A stretch of 64,000 nucleotides of DNA, from positions 2,418,001 to 2,482,000 of the forward strand of contig JAXRKN010000042.1 in assembly GCA_038502055.1 (NCBI GenBank), given 5' to 3'. The position numbers and the translations under genes were made by a program. The notes below the pieces were generated by a model that saw only the letters and a program-made list of their open reading frames with translations, did no database searches and was not told the origin of the DNA. Source of the DNA: Tanytarsus gracilentus (taxonomy: Eukaryota > Arthropoda > Insecta > Diptera > Chironomidae). This document shows positions 37,770-51,281 of this stretch, piece after piece (the stretch's first letter is position 1; the number at the start of each line of letters is the position of its first letter).

Positions 37770-37862
37770 GTGAAGGGATGGAACACTAAAATATTTTTAT
37801 AATTTCATTAAATTAATAATTTTATTAAATTAAGATCATTAACAGAGTGTTCCACCCCTCAC
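37770..37862. mobile_element. 93 bp inverted-repeat (MITE-like) element
   Basis: The left end GTGAAGGGATGGAACACT matches the inverse of the right end, GTGAGGGGTGGAACACT, at nearly all positions. The centre is AT-rich. I see no target-site duplication. The ends resemble the hAT-like termini elsewhere in the window. Confidence 0.6.
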
Positions 37863-40800
37863 GCGAATTATTCACAAAAAATTTTTTTTCGCCTGTCATT
37901 AAATGCATAATGTTATGTCGCGCAAAGGCCAGAAAGAAAAAAATAATTCCTTTCCAGTTCCACGATTAATTGGTCAATAAAAACTTTGGCCATTATCGAA
38001 GATAGTACCGAGCTCTTTCCATCTCGCTCGGCTAACGACTCTGTGCGCCTTGATTTTGTAATTGATTTGTGGTTTGATGGGGCAATTTTTACGTGAAGTG
38101 GAGGTCATTAACATGATTGCTCCATAATGCGAGTTTTATGAATTAATTTAGCACAAAAATCGCGATAAGGACGGATGAGCATTAAAGGGACGGTGGCGGG
38201 CAGCACACATACACACACAGTGGCCTCGATGACCAAATGGTGATTTTAACCCTTTTCAACATCTCTATATTTGCCTAAAGTATTTTACATGTTATTCCTC
38301 GGCTTCCGTGTGTAAAATTATGCATACATTCATATCCGTACCAGCATGGAAAATTTATTTTGTCATCCCCTTTTCATGCAAACTCTCAACTTTAAGTTAC
38401 GATGCCTCCCTCTTCTTTTCTGAACGGTGGATGGAGGTTTGCATGTGAAAGTTTTTCGGTAATTCTGAAAAATTGGATTTAAAAAAATTAAACTGTAAGA
38501 AAATTGCATAAGTTTAAGGGGCAAAACTTATGGTAATTTTTAAAATGAAATATTAAAATTATAAAAATGTAGAAATTCTTACAATCGTCTCACTTCGATT
38601 GTCCTTTTTTCAGTTTCATTCTCAAACTTAAACTCCTTTCTTCTCCTTCTGTATATCTTCGCCCCATCCTGTTTCACACACTTCATATCCCTCTCAACAC
38701 ACACAAAAAAATGTGACTAACGCAATGGGCCTCTTCATCTCACTTTTCTCCTTCAGAATAAACATAAAGAGTGCTACCGTAATGGTTTGTAATGATCTAA
38801 AGGAAATCTTGACTGCCACTTGCATTAGCCTAACAGCTAGTTGAAAATACAACACAGGAAGAGAGAGAGACCAAGGAGTGAAATGAATCATTATCCATCT
38901 TCTGCTTCTTCCAAATGAATTGAACTGACAACTGTGATATGAATGAGTGAGTGAGAAAAAAATTACCTTGAGGAGGTTTGAGCATGGCGAGAAAGGGAGA
39001 AGGAGAGTCTAATTGCCTTCATTTTTCACTTTTCACCAGCAGGAATGAAATCTTTCTAAGAGAATGTGAAACCCAGTTAAAATTTAAAAAAAATTAGTCC
39101 AATAAAATTTAAACTTTAAAATTATATTGAGTGAAAAATCTTAAGAAATTTAAATATTCTTTAAATTTAAAAAAATTATGCTCACTGGGCGATGGCAAAT
39201 AGCATCATCAAATAGCAAAACTAAAATTGACTCCGAGAATTTTTGAGCAATTTACAACAATGTGAGATAACAATTAATCTTATCGAACCTCTTGAGCGCT
39301 GTATAACAACACTCTCGATGAGAATGTGCTAGGTGATAGGATAATGGGAAAATTGAAAAAGGAGAAACCCTTAGAACACGAAGCACACCGATAAAGAACA
39401 ACTGTTATCGAAAATTGTTAGATAAGTGACTTTTAAAAGGAATTGGTAACATTATTGGAATCTCAAGTAGGAGGAGGTGGAGGAAGGGAAGATAGATGTG
39501 ATAATAGGTAATTGGATTTACCGCAATTCATTGTTCCTCGATGGCGTGTACTTTGTTAGAGAAAAAAGAGCGTGAATAAGGAATGTGTCGAGTTGAATTG
39601 GAGTTCGGGAGTCTATGAAAATTATTATGCTGTAAATCTTTATTGAATTAGCTTGTGATGCCAAAACTTTGACTATTTATACACCCCAATAGAGCTGAAA
39701 AAGAAGTAAGACAACTCTTTCGTACCGTAAAAATTGTGTTTCTCGGATTAAGTTGTTGAGTGGAAACTTTTAAGTGTTTGAATATCGAATAATTTTAAAA
39801 TAAATAAATTTCAGAATTATTTTTTGACAAAAATTACTTAAATTTTCAAAAATAACCGAAATTTCTTAAAAATTTAAAAAAAAATTGTGACAACTTTTCA
39901 CCCCTTGCATTTGAGGTAGTTGATGATTATTCCTCCTCCGGTTCCATTTCATTTCATCTCCTGCCTCTCATTTTTCCTGAAAGAAAACTTTTAATAAATC
40001 TTGAAATGCACAATTTGCCTTCTCTTTTTCAAATATTTTTATTTAATAATGTTTATTTAAGAACTTTCTCTGAATCCAAAATCATATATAATATTTTTTT
40101 ATGTATAATATAGAAGGAGATGTATACGATACAAAAAAGGAGAGAATAAGAGTTAAACGAATGAATATTTTTTATATAAAATTTAGCATATAATACGATT
40201 TTTTCATCATTTTTTTTTTATTTCTTAGCGCAGTGTTTATCCTTCAATGCTTTTTTCAATAAAATATAAAAATGTACTTTTTTCATTATAACTAGTAATA
40301 ATAACATATCATAAAGGGTCTCGTCTTATGCAATCAATGGAAATTGTCTCTATTGCACGACATGCCACACAAAAATTGTTTATAATGTGTGCTTGATTTT
40401 TTGTCATCATCAACGAATCTCTCTGCACGTTCACGTATGTGTGTGTGTGTGTCTCTATTGAGATTGTTACCTTTTACTTAACTTCTAAACTTTGGCCTTC
40501 TAGCAATTTTTCACCATAATAGATTTTTACATTCAATTAATATTAAAGAGAGTGTGTGACAGTAAAGATAGTGGTGGAAGGGATTTTATCAGGGAAAATA
40601 GGAAGGGACCGTGAGTGTGTAGGAAAAGGTATCAACTAAGATGTGAAACATTACCATTAATAATAATATAACCAATGCTAAAACTTATTTTATCATCATA
40701 TATAATATAGAAGTAAATATAATTATCTTTTTCAATTTAAGTTTTCTTTAAGTTTTCGTTGCACATTGAAACCTGTGTGTTTCATAAATTGTCTCAATTG

Positions 40801-41022
40801 AAAAACTTTTTTCCAACTTCTTATTGCCGCATGTAATGTGTTGTCTTGAATATAAATGAGGATAGATTGGAAGTTGAACCTTTAAGGCATATTTTTGATA
40901 GTGTGGTGTAGAGTGAATAAATTTTCCGATCGAGATTATGTTATTAAGAAAAATGGGGAGAATTTGATGCAATTTTTAAGAAATGATTTTGAATAAAATT
41001 TGGATTTTTTAAAATGATTGTA

Positions 41023-41133
41023 AAGTTCAAATTTTGAACTTGAGAGAAAATTTTGAGTTCAATTTGTGAACTTTAAAAACATTTTTTGATCTTATTTTCA
41101 ATTTAAACTCTTTCAAGTTCAAATTTTGAACTT
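41023..41133. repeat. Repeated 19 bp perfect palindrome
   Basis: AAGTTCAAATTTTGAACTT occurs at 41023-41041 and again at 41115-41133, with a degenerate relative (gagttcaatttgtgaactt) between them near 41062. Confidence 0.8.
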
Positions 41134-43003
41134 CAACAGATTTTTTGAGTATTTTTCTAACGCTTTTCGCCTCTAAATTCATTCAAGTCAACACTTTTCA
41201 TCTCCATTAAGAAAATCGCTTCTGCGGTGTTGGAAAATTTTCCTTCAATTTCGGGCAACAATTTTGTCTTCATGTTTTCTTTTAAATATACTTTTTTATC
41301 ATCATCGTCATAGAATATAATATATCACTTTCCAAAAAGATGAAAATTATAAAGCAAAAATGTGCTAGGTAATTTATTAATTATTGTCTCATCATCATGA
41401 AAAATTTTATACTTTCGTCTCCGAAAAACTTTTCACTTTAACTTTTTTACTTTTTCCTCATTAATATCAGATCAAAGAAGATTAGATTAATTTTCATTAA
41501 TAATTTTTTTTATGATTACAGCAGCGAGCGAGTGGATGAGGGGAGGAAAGAAAAATTTGCCCTCTTATTCGAGCAATTTAAACAGTAAAAAAAGTTCTTT
41601 CGCATTCAATTTTTCTTTCTCTCACACTCGACAGCTCATTCCGCGAGTATAATCGCATGTAAAACGTGCGGTGAGTGAGAGTGAAAAAAGTGGATTGTAT
41701 ACATGTACTTAATATTCCCTCCAAAAAAAAGCTTTTAACAATTTTTTTTCTCGTTTTCCACCTTGTGGAATGAATAACATGAGTATTTTTTAATAGCATT
41801 ATACTATCAAGTCGAGAGAAGAGAGCAAAAAAAATTAGGCATGATTTATATTTCTTATTATTTCATCTCATTCAATTCAATTAGATTAGAATATTTTCTC
41901 AAGTTAACAAGAGGGAATTAAGGTGGGAGGGTGGTGAGGGGGAATGAAGTGAAATTCAACAGAAGTAATACAATAATAATGAACCTTTTACTCAAAGCGA
42001 CGGTGTGTAAGCGAGAGAGAGGGAACGATATGAGAACTGGTGGTGGAGGGTTGGAGGTGAAAGTTGTTTGCTTTTTATAAAATTCCTTTATTTTTCCACG
42101 AGCAAAGTAACTTCACTTATGCCTTTTGTTAATGCTTGTAAACTTCTTCATTACACTGAGAGGAAAACTTGAATAAATTTTAAATCAGAAAAAAATTAAT
42201 TTAACAATTTTTAATGCTTTAATTAAAATTAATTTTAAATCTAAAACTATCCAAAATCATTAATTTGTAAAATTTCTTAATTTAAAATTTATATTTATCG
42301 TTAAATTTTTAAACGGAAAAAATTATTTTTCTCTCAGTGCAAATAAGTGAAAGTAAAAGCCAACGTGCGAATGTGTGTGGTGTGATTAATTTGATAGAGT
42401 TAATTAGGTGTGTGTGTATATAAATTTCTTTTCTTGTTTTAATTTAATTTCAAACTGAAACTGAAGTGGTGTAAATTCGGAAGAAAAATATATTGTTATT
42501 GTTGGATTTTCCTCTCAGTTGTATACTTCTGAAAATTGTTTTTTCATGTGGTGTGTATAATTGTGGTTCCTACAAAAATTTCCAGCAAATATGTTTCACA
42601 TACGTGAGTGTGTGCGGCGGTGGCGGAAAAGGAGATGAGAATGGATGGTTGAAGCGTAATAGAGATAAGGGAGGATATTTAATGTGGGGGAATTTAGAAA
42701 GAGAGAGGTGATGTAATAGAATGTGATAAGATGAGAGTATATTGTCTTTTTTCATCGAAATGATGGTCCATATAATTCTTTTTTTCCTCGTCTTCATTCA
42801 TCAATATATAGCGAGAGAGAAAGATAATATATAAATTGAACTTTTTATACTTTTTTTGAAGATACAATGTTCGTAGGTATTTTTTGAGTTTTTTTGTATA
42901 TTATGTGTATGAGGAGTAGAGTAATTTAACGCATTGAACAAGAAAACAAAGCGAAGCATTAATGCGAGGAGAAAGTTACCGGGGGGATATGAAAGGAAAT
43001 TTT

Positions 43004-43119
43004 GATGAGGGGCAGAACACTCTGTTTAATAAATTCTTCAATAGTTTTATGAGAGGAAATTAAAAAATATTTCTCATAAAATAAAAATAAAAATAGTCCA
43101 GAGCACTCCACCCCTCCTC
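43004..43119. mobile_element. 116 bp inverted-repeat (MITE-like) element
   Basis: Left end GATGAGGGGCAGAACACTCT pairs imperfectly with the inverted right end GAGGAGGGGTGGAGTGCTCT. This is the same terminal type as the 37770 copy. No clear target-site duplication. Confidence 0.5.
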
Positions 43120-45023
43120 ACGTGGGACGAAAAAAATTATATTAGAGAGAAGGAAAATAACTCGAAAGTGCAACGCATTAAGAATTCAGAACATGCCTTT
43201 GAAATTTTCATCATCGTCGAGCATCCGACATTGTATCATTTGTTGTTGTCGTCAAATTGCTTAAAACCCAGCCTAATCTCATATAAATGTAACTATTAAC
43301 TCCTTATGCTTATCGAGTTGTGTGTGAGTGAGTTTTATAATAAGTAAACTTATCGCATCCTTACAAACTAACGCAATAACTTCCTTTAATCTTCAAATCT
43401 TGAAGTTTTCATGTCTTGAGCTTTTTAATCTCAAATAATTTTAATTTTCATCATTGTGGCACATTGAATTCACTCGGGTATTATAAAAACATAAAATTTT
43501 AAGCGTTCAAAAATGTTAAGTTTTTCATGTGTTTTTATCGCATACTTTTTCCTTTTCTTAGCTATACCATCATCATCTTAAATACATACAGCACATAATA
43601 ATGCCGTTTAAACTGTCTTCCCCTTGAAAACATAATTATTATCATCATTTCGACTATTTTCAAGCTAATTTATTGTATGATGTGTAAACACACTCATTTT
43701 GATGACATTTCGAGGGTGTGAGATGGAAAGGTGAATTATGTGGTTTAAAATTGTGTGATTTATCTCATAATTATTAAAATTAGATGTTTTTTAATTTAAA
43801 AATTTCAATTTAGAATATAAAATTTTAATAATTTTTTGGTCTTAAAAGTTCAAATATTTTTTAACCGTTAAATTTCCTCTTTTCATCCCACCTCTCACTG
43901 TCACATAATTAAATATTTTTTTTAATATGTGCTTCAAAGGGAGACGACGGCATTTTATGTCTTCTTCATCTTTTTAAATTTTATGCTAAATAAGTTGTTG
44001 ATGTTTTTCATTTAATTACTTTAATCATTGATTAATTGAGTATTATACAGGTACTGTATTCTTTTAATTATTGTAACCTTCATCAACTTTCCTTTAATTC
44101 TTCTCTCTCGCATTTCTTTTTGCTATTCACAATTTAAACTTAAACACATTTTTTTGTTCATTCTCGAGGAGGATGGTAAGCAAAAAAATGTGAGAATACG
44201 AGAGATAGATCTTAATGAACCTGAACCTTAAATGATAATTAAATGTTAATTTTAGTATATACAGCGTGACAGCATAATTATTTGGAAATAAATTGCGAGA
44301 GAAATGTGAGAAAAGACTTGTTGCTGCAGCTATTTCCGAATATCTATATAAATACATAGTGCTGCTATTTTAATGGCTTTGTATATTATGTATAGTGTGT
44401 AAGTGTGTGTTTTGAGCGGGGGGGAATGTAAATGACTCATTAAATTGTGATTATTTTCATTTGAAAAATACACAGAACTGTTACTGTTCTAGGTAAAGTT
44501 TATAAATTTTCATACTGAGTACTTAAATGCTTCTCTCCTTCCTTTTCGATTTCACTTTTGTTCTTTTTTTCTTCTCTGGGTTTAAGTACGAGATATTTCC
44601 ATTTTCTTGGGTCGTATCAACTGGGCATTGAATATTGAGAGAGCGTGATTGGAGGGAGGAGGGAAATGAAACATTTCTCTTTCATTAACAAGTGCAAACT
44701 TTTTTTAAAAATTTAAATTCTCCACAATTTTTTTCATGCGGTAAATTTAAATTCTCAAATGTCCGCACTTGATGTAACATTATTATTATTATTATTTAAA
44801 TTCATAATGATTTTTTTTCTTCTCCGTTTAAATTAAGGAATTATTAGAGAGCACGTGTCTTTTAATTCTTTTTTCTCATTATTAAATTAAATTTTCATCC
44901 ATCTGCCAGTCCTCAAAATGGTGCCATAATGTGACCGTAACGTAATGATGATGATGTTGGCGGAGGTGGTTGATGTGACGATGGCTGACTGTAACATTGC
45001 TTTTGCCACCGATTCATCATCAG

Positions 45024-48000
45024 TTAGTCCCTATATGGCTTACAGTAGCTGTACCTGTGATTCATGTGCTGGCTATATGAACCGCTGTGCGAAAATCTCT
45101 TCAAACATTTTGAGCTGTGAATGGAGTAAAAAAAGGAAATTAGAGGAATTTTCAATTTCGACGGTTTCAGTGTAAAATTTACCATTGGAAGGGCTTTTCA
45201 CCCGAATGCAGTCGCTTATGTTCCGTCTGTGTATGAGAGATTAATTTTTAATTAGCCGGATTATTACATTATCACTCAAACTTTTATATTCGAGAGTTTT
45301 TTGTACACTCACCAAATGATGACGATGTTTGAATGCCTTTGGACACTCGGCACATTTAAATGGCCGTTGACCTGTTTTTTGGATTGATAAAGAAGAGATT
45401 TAATTTTAGAAACGTGAAGAGAGCAATTATAAAATTCATTCATGCGTGGTTGAAGGGTATTTTATATTTTTGGAATGAGGTCAAATGGCTTCTGAGTTAT
45501 GCATGACGTTTCCGCTTTTGTAACGGTAAAATTTCAAAACTGGAATCTTTTGAGAGTTGAGCAACTGAATCAAAAATAATTGTGAGCATCCTCAAATCCT
45601 TTTTAGCAAGTACAAAAGAGCCAGAAACAAATTAAAAGTCATCTCATTATCACAAAACACCCCTCAATGTCGACACTCTTCACAAGAGCGTAAGCGATGC
45701 GATTAAACTAAGTAATAATGTGTGTCTACTCACCGGAATGTTCGTATTTGTGTCGCGCCAATGAACTCTGCTTCCTGAACGCCTTATCGCATATGTCGCA
45801 AGCAAACTGATACTCACTCGAGTCAGGTGGAATCTCAGATTTCATTTTTGGCATTCGACGATGTGATTGATAAGGCATTTGTTGCTGGTTATGATGATGA
45901 TTGAGCATTTCATCATATGAACGACTTTCATCATCTTTCCATGAGCGTTTTTCGGAGCTGCCGGGACTGAGGCTGTTGGCAGGACTTCTTTGCTCGGGTT
46001 TCATCATTAGGAGAGGATTGCGTGCCATTTCTGGTGTGAATTGTAATAAGCGCTCGAGTGGCAATCCCAAGGGCAAATTGGGCAAATTGCCAAAAGCCAT
46101 ACCATTACGGGTTGGTAAATGTGAGACGGCCGCCTCGTTGGGCGATGGAATTTGACGAGTTAGAAAATCGGCATTGAAGTTGGGAGCGAAAATTGGTGAA
46201 AACGACGTCATTTTCCGACTCAAATTTAACACTCCGGCAGCATCGTCGTTCTGTTGCATGGGCACGATTCCATAACGGGGTGATGTGGTCGGCGTATCAG
46301 TGGTCATTTCCTTACCCTTCATTGACAAATCAAGCGGTTGCTCATCCCCATTTACACTGCTGCTCCGGCTATGACCTTCCTGCTTGAAGCACACACCGTT
46401 CTGTTTTCTCTCACGTGAACGATTATTTTGGAACCACACTTGAACGACGCGTGCATCGAGCATGAGTCGCTGCGCAATATTACGAAAATCTTCACGATTT
46501 GGACGCGGATTAATCGAATAAAATTCCTTCAAGATTATCTGCTGGTCTTCGGAAATGGCCGTTCTTACACGTACTTTACGCTCGGACTCGGTCGAGACTT
46601 TTGACTCTCGATCATCGGTGTCATCCTCATTGATGTTCATATTTGAATTATTCATGGCCTCCACCATATGCATCATTAAGCCCTCATGTTTTCTCATGAG
46701 CAGAGAACTACAGAGAACAGTTTCGTGCTGTAAATGCTCGGCTGGATGATTAAAAACCTTATCACAATGCTGACATCGAAGCGAGTCATCATTTCGTGAT
46801 TCATCACCGCTTTGCTCCTGTTTGATCACGGTCTCATTATGGGTGGAATTGATGGGCGACGGCGACTTATCGTGTCGTGACTCATTTTGCGGTGACATTT
46901 CTCGACCATTCATCGGCACATCGCCAGAGTCATCATCGAAATCATCATTATCCTGTTTATCTTCGTCACGATGAGGCGACTGCAGCGATGCCTTCTCATC
47001 CTCATTTATGTCCATTATCAATTTCGATTCGTCATTCTCATTTACCTCTTCAATCAAATCTTCGGGATTGGAGTGTGGCGTGAGGGTCGAGTGTCTACCG
47101 TCGTCATCGTGATGATGATGATGGCGATTATTGTTTTTTGGACTGCCTTGGTGCTGGTGCTGCTGCTGCTGTAGTGTCTGACCTATGGAGTTGTCGATTG
47201 CCATTTTTCTCATGTAATGATTGTTGTTGTCCTCATCTATATTGTCATTGCTATTCTCGTTGTTATTAAGGGGTGAGTTTAAGTTCGGAATGCCACCAGC
47301 GACCGCCGCAGCGGCATTGGATGTAAGTTTCAATAAATTCTGTATATGGTATGAACTCATATTTATCGGTAAGAATGGAAATGATGCGAGCAATGCGGCA
47401 TTCCAAGCATTATAATTTTCATATTTTGGCAGATTCTGTAAATTCGGAACCATCGGAAGAAATGAATTTGCATTGGACATGCCACCGCCCGCCTTCATAA
47501 AATTCTCCACTGCCGCCATCGATTGAGCATGATTCATGAAGCCTGCCGACAACGATCCTTGTTTCTTCTCTCCTTTCACTTTATGGCCATTCGGACTATG
47601 ATTCATATTACCATTGCCGCCCACACCATTCATCGCTGCTTGCACGGCCGCTTGCACCGCGACACTCGTGCCACTCAACCCATTCATTTTCAATCCCTGG
47701 CTAATACACTTCTTTGACGTCATGTGACTGGAATAAGAGCCGGAATGACTGAATCTTTTACCGCAATTGTTGCACTGGAACGGTTTTTCACCTAATTTTG
47801 TGGGTTTAGAGAGAGAAGAAAAGGGATTTAATTTAGTACGGTCAGCTTTCAATTCGGAATAATAAATTGCCCTCATGTGGCGACATTCAAAGCATTTTAA
47901 CTGATTAACTTTAGATTTTCTTAGTTTTAGAAAATCCAAGAGTTTTTTTAATCAAGAAAATTAAACTTTTACGAATGTCCGCACATTGAATTGTCATCGT

Positions 48001-51000
48001 CGCAATTTAAACTCAAGTCCCCACCCAAACATACCTGAATGAATGCGTAAATGTTCCTGTGGTGGGTAATATGGCATTTTCATGTAATAAAGAGAGAGAA
48101 GCAATTAGAGGAAATTGTTTTTGCTTTGTTTCTCTGCTTTCAAGAGAGAAATTGTCGAGTCCCTTTTTTTTGTGTGCGAGGAGTGTGTTTGAAGCACACA
48201 CAGAGAGGGAAATTGCAAAATCATCAATTAATTACCTTCAAGTGATGCTTAAATTTAAATGCCTTATCGCACTCGGAGCATTTGAATTTCCGCAAGAGAG
48301 CTGATTCATCATGTGATATCATATGGCGTTGCAAACGATATACATTAGCGAATGTCTTGTGACACAATCGACAGCACTATGTGTGAGAAAATGAGAAAAA
48401 GATGGAAAAATTATTAAAATTTTTTGTTTCATATATAAAAAAAATTATTTTCAACACCGGGGTGAGTGAGAGGCAGCAGTTAAAAATCTATCTTTTCTCA
48501 CTTAAATGTGCATTAAGTTGAGTGCAAAAAACAATTTGTTCATTCATTCATTTTTTCGTTCTCTCTCGCGCTGTGTGAAATAAAAAATGTGACAATAACA
48601 AGGGAGCCACACGCGATCTGGTGACGGGCCTATGATGATGATGCGATGATGAAGAGGGGAGAGTAAAAATTGTTATGATGAGAGGATATGGATGTTGACT
48701 GCTACTACCCCTGCCTATGACTATTTGACTATTTGCAGGCAGTAAACAGCCAGCAGTTGCCTGTCACTTGCAGTGTCAAAGTAAAATTTAATCGATTAAT
48801 GTTGATGACCAATTAAGAGAGTACAAAATACACACAAGAGGGGGATAGAGAGCGAGAAATAATAAAAAAACAGTGAAAAATGCCATAGTGACGGTTGTTC
48901 GCTTGTGGGTAATAAAACATCACTAAAAAGTGTAAACGTGAAGTAATTAAAAAAAGAGTCGAGAGGAAAAAGAGAAAAATGACTTCAACAAATAATATAT
49001 GAGTTATATTCATTATGTCTCGTAGACTGAAAAGCATTACTTAACGGCTATTTTGAATTTTATTGTTAATAGTTGTTTCCCCCCTTTTCGTTGCATTGCA
49101 TTCCTGAGGATTTAAGAGAGAATTTAGCAATTGAAAATATTTCGAGCGAGTTAAAAATTCTTTTCTAATGAAGCGGACAGTGTTTAAAAAAATTTTCTTT
49201 ATTATTCATAAAACTGTTAAAAATTTAAATAAAAAAAGTTATGTTTCACATTTCACTTTGTTCCAAAATTATTTTGAATATAATTTTAACAGAATGTAAT
49301 TTTGTTTCTTCTACTTTAATTTCTCATCATAAGTTCAACTATTCTCATTTATCTTTCTAGATCATTCTTTGAGGTTACTGATGAAGGCACAGCACCAAGA
49401 CAGTGGACGACAAAATGAAAGTAAAGCTACTTAAGTTGTGCACTTTGGTATGTGCGCGAGACGTAAATTATTCGGTTAATTACTCTAACAAGTCGACAAA
49501 CGACACAGCGACGGTCATACTGACTTGTGCGAGAGAGAATTTTCGGTTCAATTTTATACCTATTTTATTTGTTATGTGTAAGCGAAAAGGAAGACTGATT
49601 GATGAACTTTTTTTTTATTTTTTCTACTTCACTAGCACTCAGGCTGCTTTTTGCCTCGAGGCGAAAGTACACACCGAGGAAAAGAGAGAGAAATGATGTT
49701 GATGATGAAGAGGAGAAATATACAGTGGGGTTGGCAACATAAGCTGTTTAGGATTTTATTTATTGTTTGCACACACACACAAAGTAATTTTCGGGGGAAT
49801 TTTTTTATCTCTCCTGCCGTATCTCATGGATATAATTTGACGATCAATTTTAGATTTGAGTGAATAAAAAAAATAAAGTTGAAAATTCATTAATTAAATT
49901 ATAAAATAGCTGTTGATGTGCAGTCGAGTAGGTGGGAGAGGACGGGCGAGGATATTGATCCATCCCCTTTAAAATATATAAAATCACTCGAGAGAAGAAA
50001 ATTGTAAATTGTAAATCTGCCATTGAATTGAATGTGGAATAGAATGTTACCAACTATTTGTGCCTGTGTTGGCGGCGCTTGCAAATAGTTGAAATTTTTG
50101 ATACGAACTTCTCGAGACATCGCAGTCACACACAGTAGAAGATAGTGACAGTGGAATTTAAATTTGCGCTTAGGTGTGAGATTGAAAAATTTTTTTGCAT
50201 TTTATTGAAACTGGATGGAAAGTGGGTTGTGAGGGTGGAAAAAAATGTTTCATTTTCCACTTAGTTTCAAGGTATTATTTTGTTGTTTTTTAAAAAGTAT
50301 GATTTTGAGTATTAAATTCGAACCCAATTTTTATAAATAATTTTCTTTCATATTTTAATTCTCGATAATTAATTGTAAACATTTTTAAAACCACGAAAAA
50401 TTTTAGCCACCAAATTCACCCTTTTCGTCCCACAAGTGAATTATTGTGATCTACAAAATAAATGTGATAACAATTAAGCGAAACATTTTTCGTTCATGTC
50501 ACGCGGATAAAAGTGCACTAGACGAACGCGAAAGAGATAAATTAGAACACACGGCGTCGGTGAGTTCCTGCTCTATAAATATGGAAACGTCACGAGGAAT
50601 TTTTCACCTTTATTTTGTGCGTCCGCGGATACTAGCGTTCGCACAAAATAAACTTTTTTCATTTCATTCATTTCGACCGAGTAAAATATTATCGTGTAAA
50701 AGACAAGCACCTGTCCCAGCCGTATTTTCTCTACTTTAGATTCCCATCTATCTCGACTCTATATTTTTTTCTCTTGAATTTTAAATAAAAATTGAAAAGT
50801 AAATACCAAACCGAATCGAGGAGTGACAATATCAGAATATTGAATAGATTATTTGAGTTTGTTTACTTGGAAAATAAAAAATTGAATTTTTTCTCTCTCT
50901 CCCGTACGCACAAGGCAATGAAAAATGGAAATTTCTCTGATTGTTTTTCCATGAAGTCCATATTTTTACACCGGAATTTTTCTCCGAAATTTAATGGACT

Positions 51001-51250
51001 GGAAAATAAATATAAATGCAATAAATAAAAAATCGAGGGAGAGGGAATTTTTTACAAATTTTTCATATACACCAGGAGCTGCGGATGCCGTAAGGAAATG
51101 GGGCGCATGCAATTTTTCAAACGCTGTCCATTGTTTTCATAACAAAAGCGTAAATTGTGTCGCATTGAAAATTGAGTGAGTGGATTTGCTGTTCGATATC
51201 GACAAATCAATGTGAAGTTGAAATTGTAATTAAAGCGAGAGCCATTCAGT

Positions 51251-51281
<31 letters not shown>

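Larger units (their letters stand above)
34903..45023. other. Ten-kilobase gene-poor region between the F-box/LRR and zfh1 3' ends
   Basis: I see no gene that I can support. The region is AT-rich with short (TG)n runs (for example 40436-40452), several inverted-repeat elements (37770-37862, 43004-43119) and a repeated 19 bp palindrome (41023, 41115). The part next to 45023 must carry the zfh1 3' UTR, and the left part the F-box 3' UTR. The rest may be regulatory DNA of zfh1. Confidence 0.45.

Noticed and set aside
47792..47939. N-terminal extension of the large zfh1 exon frame
   Set aside because: An acceptor at 47792-47793 and perfect joining to the 22-base exon show that this part is intron.
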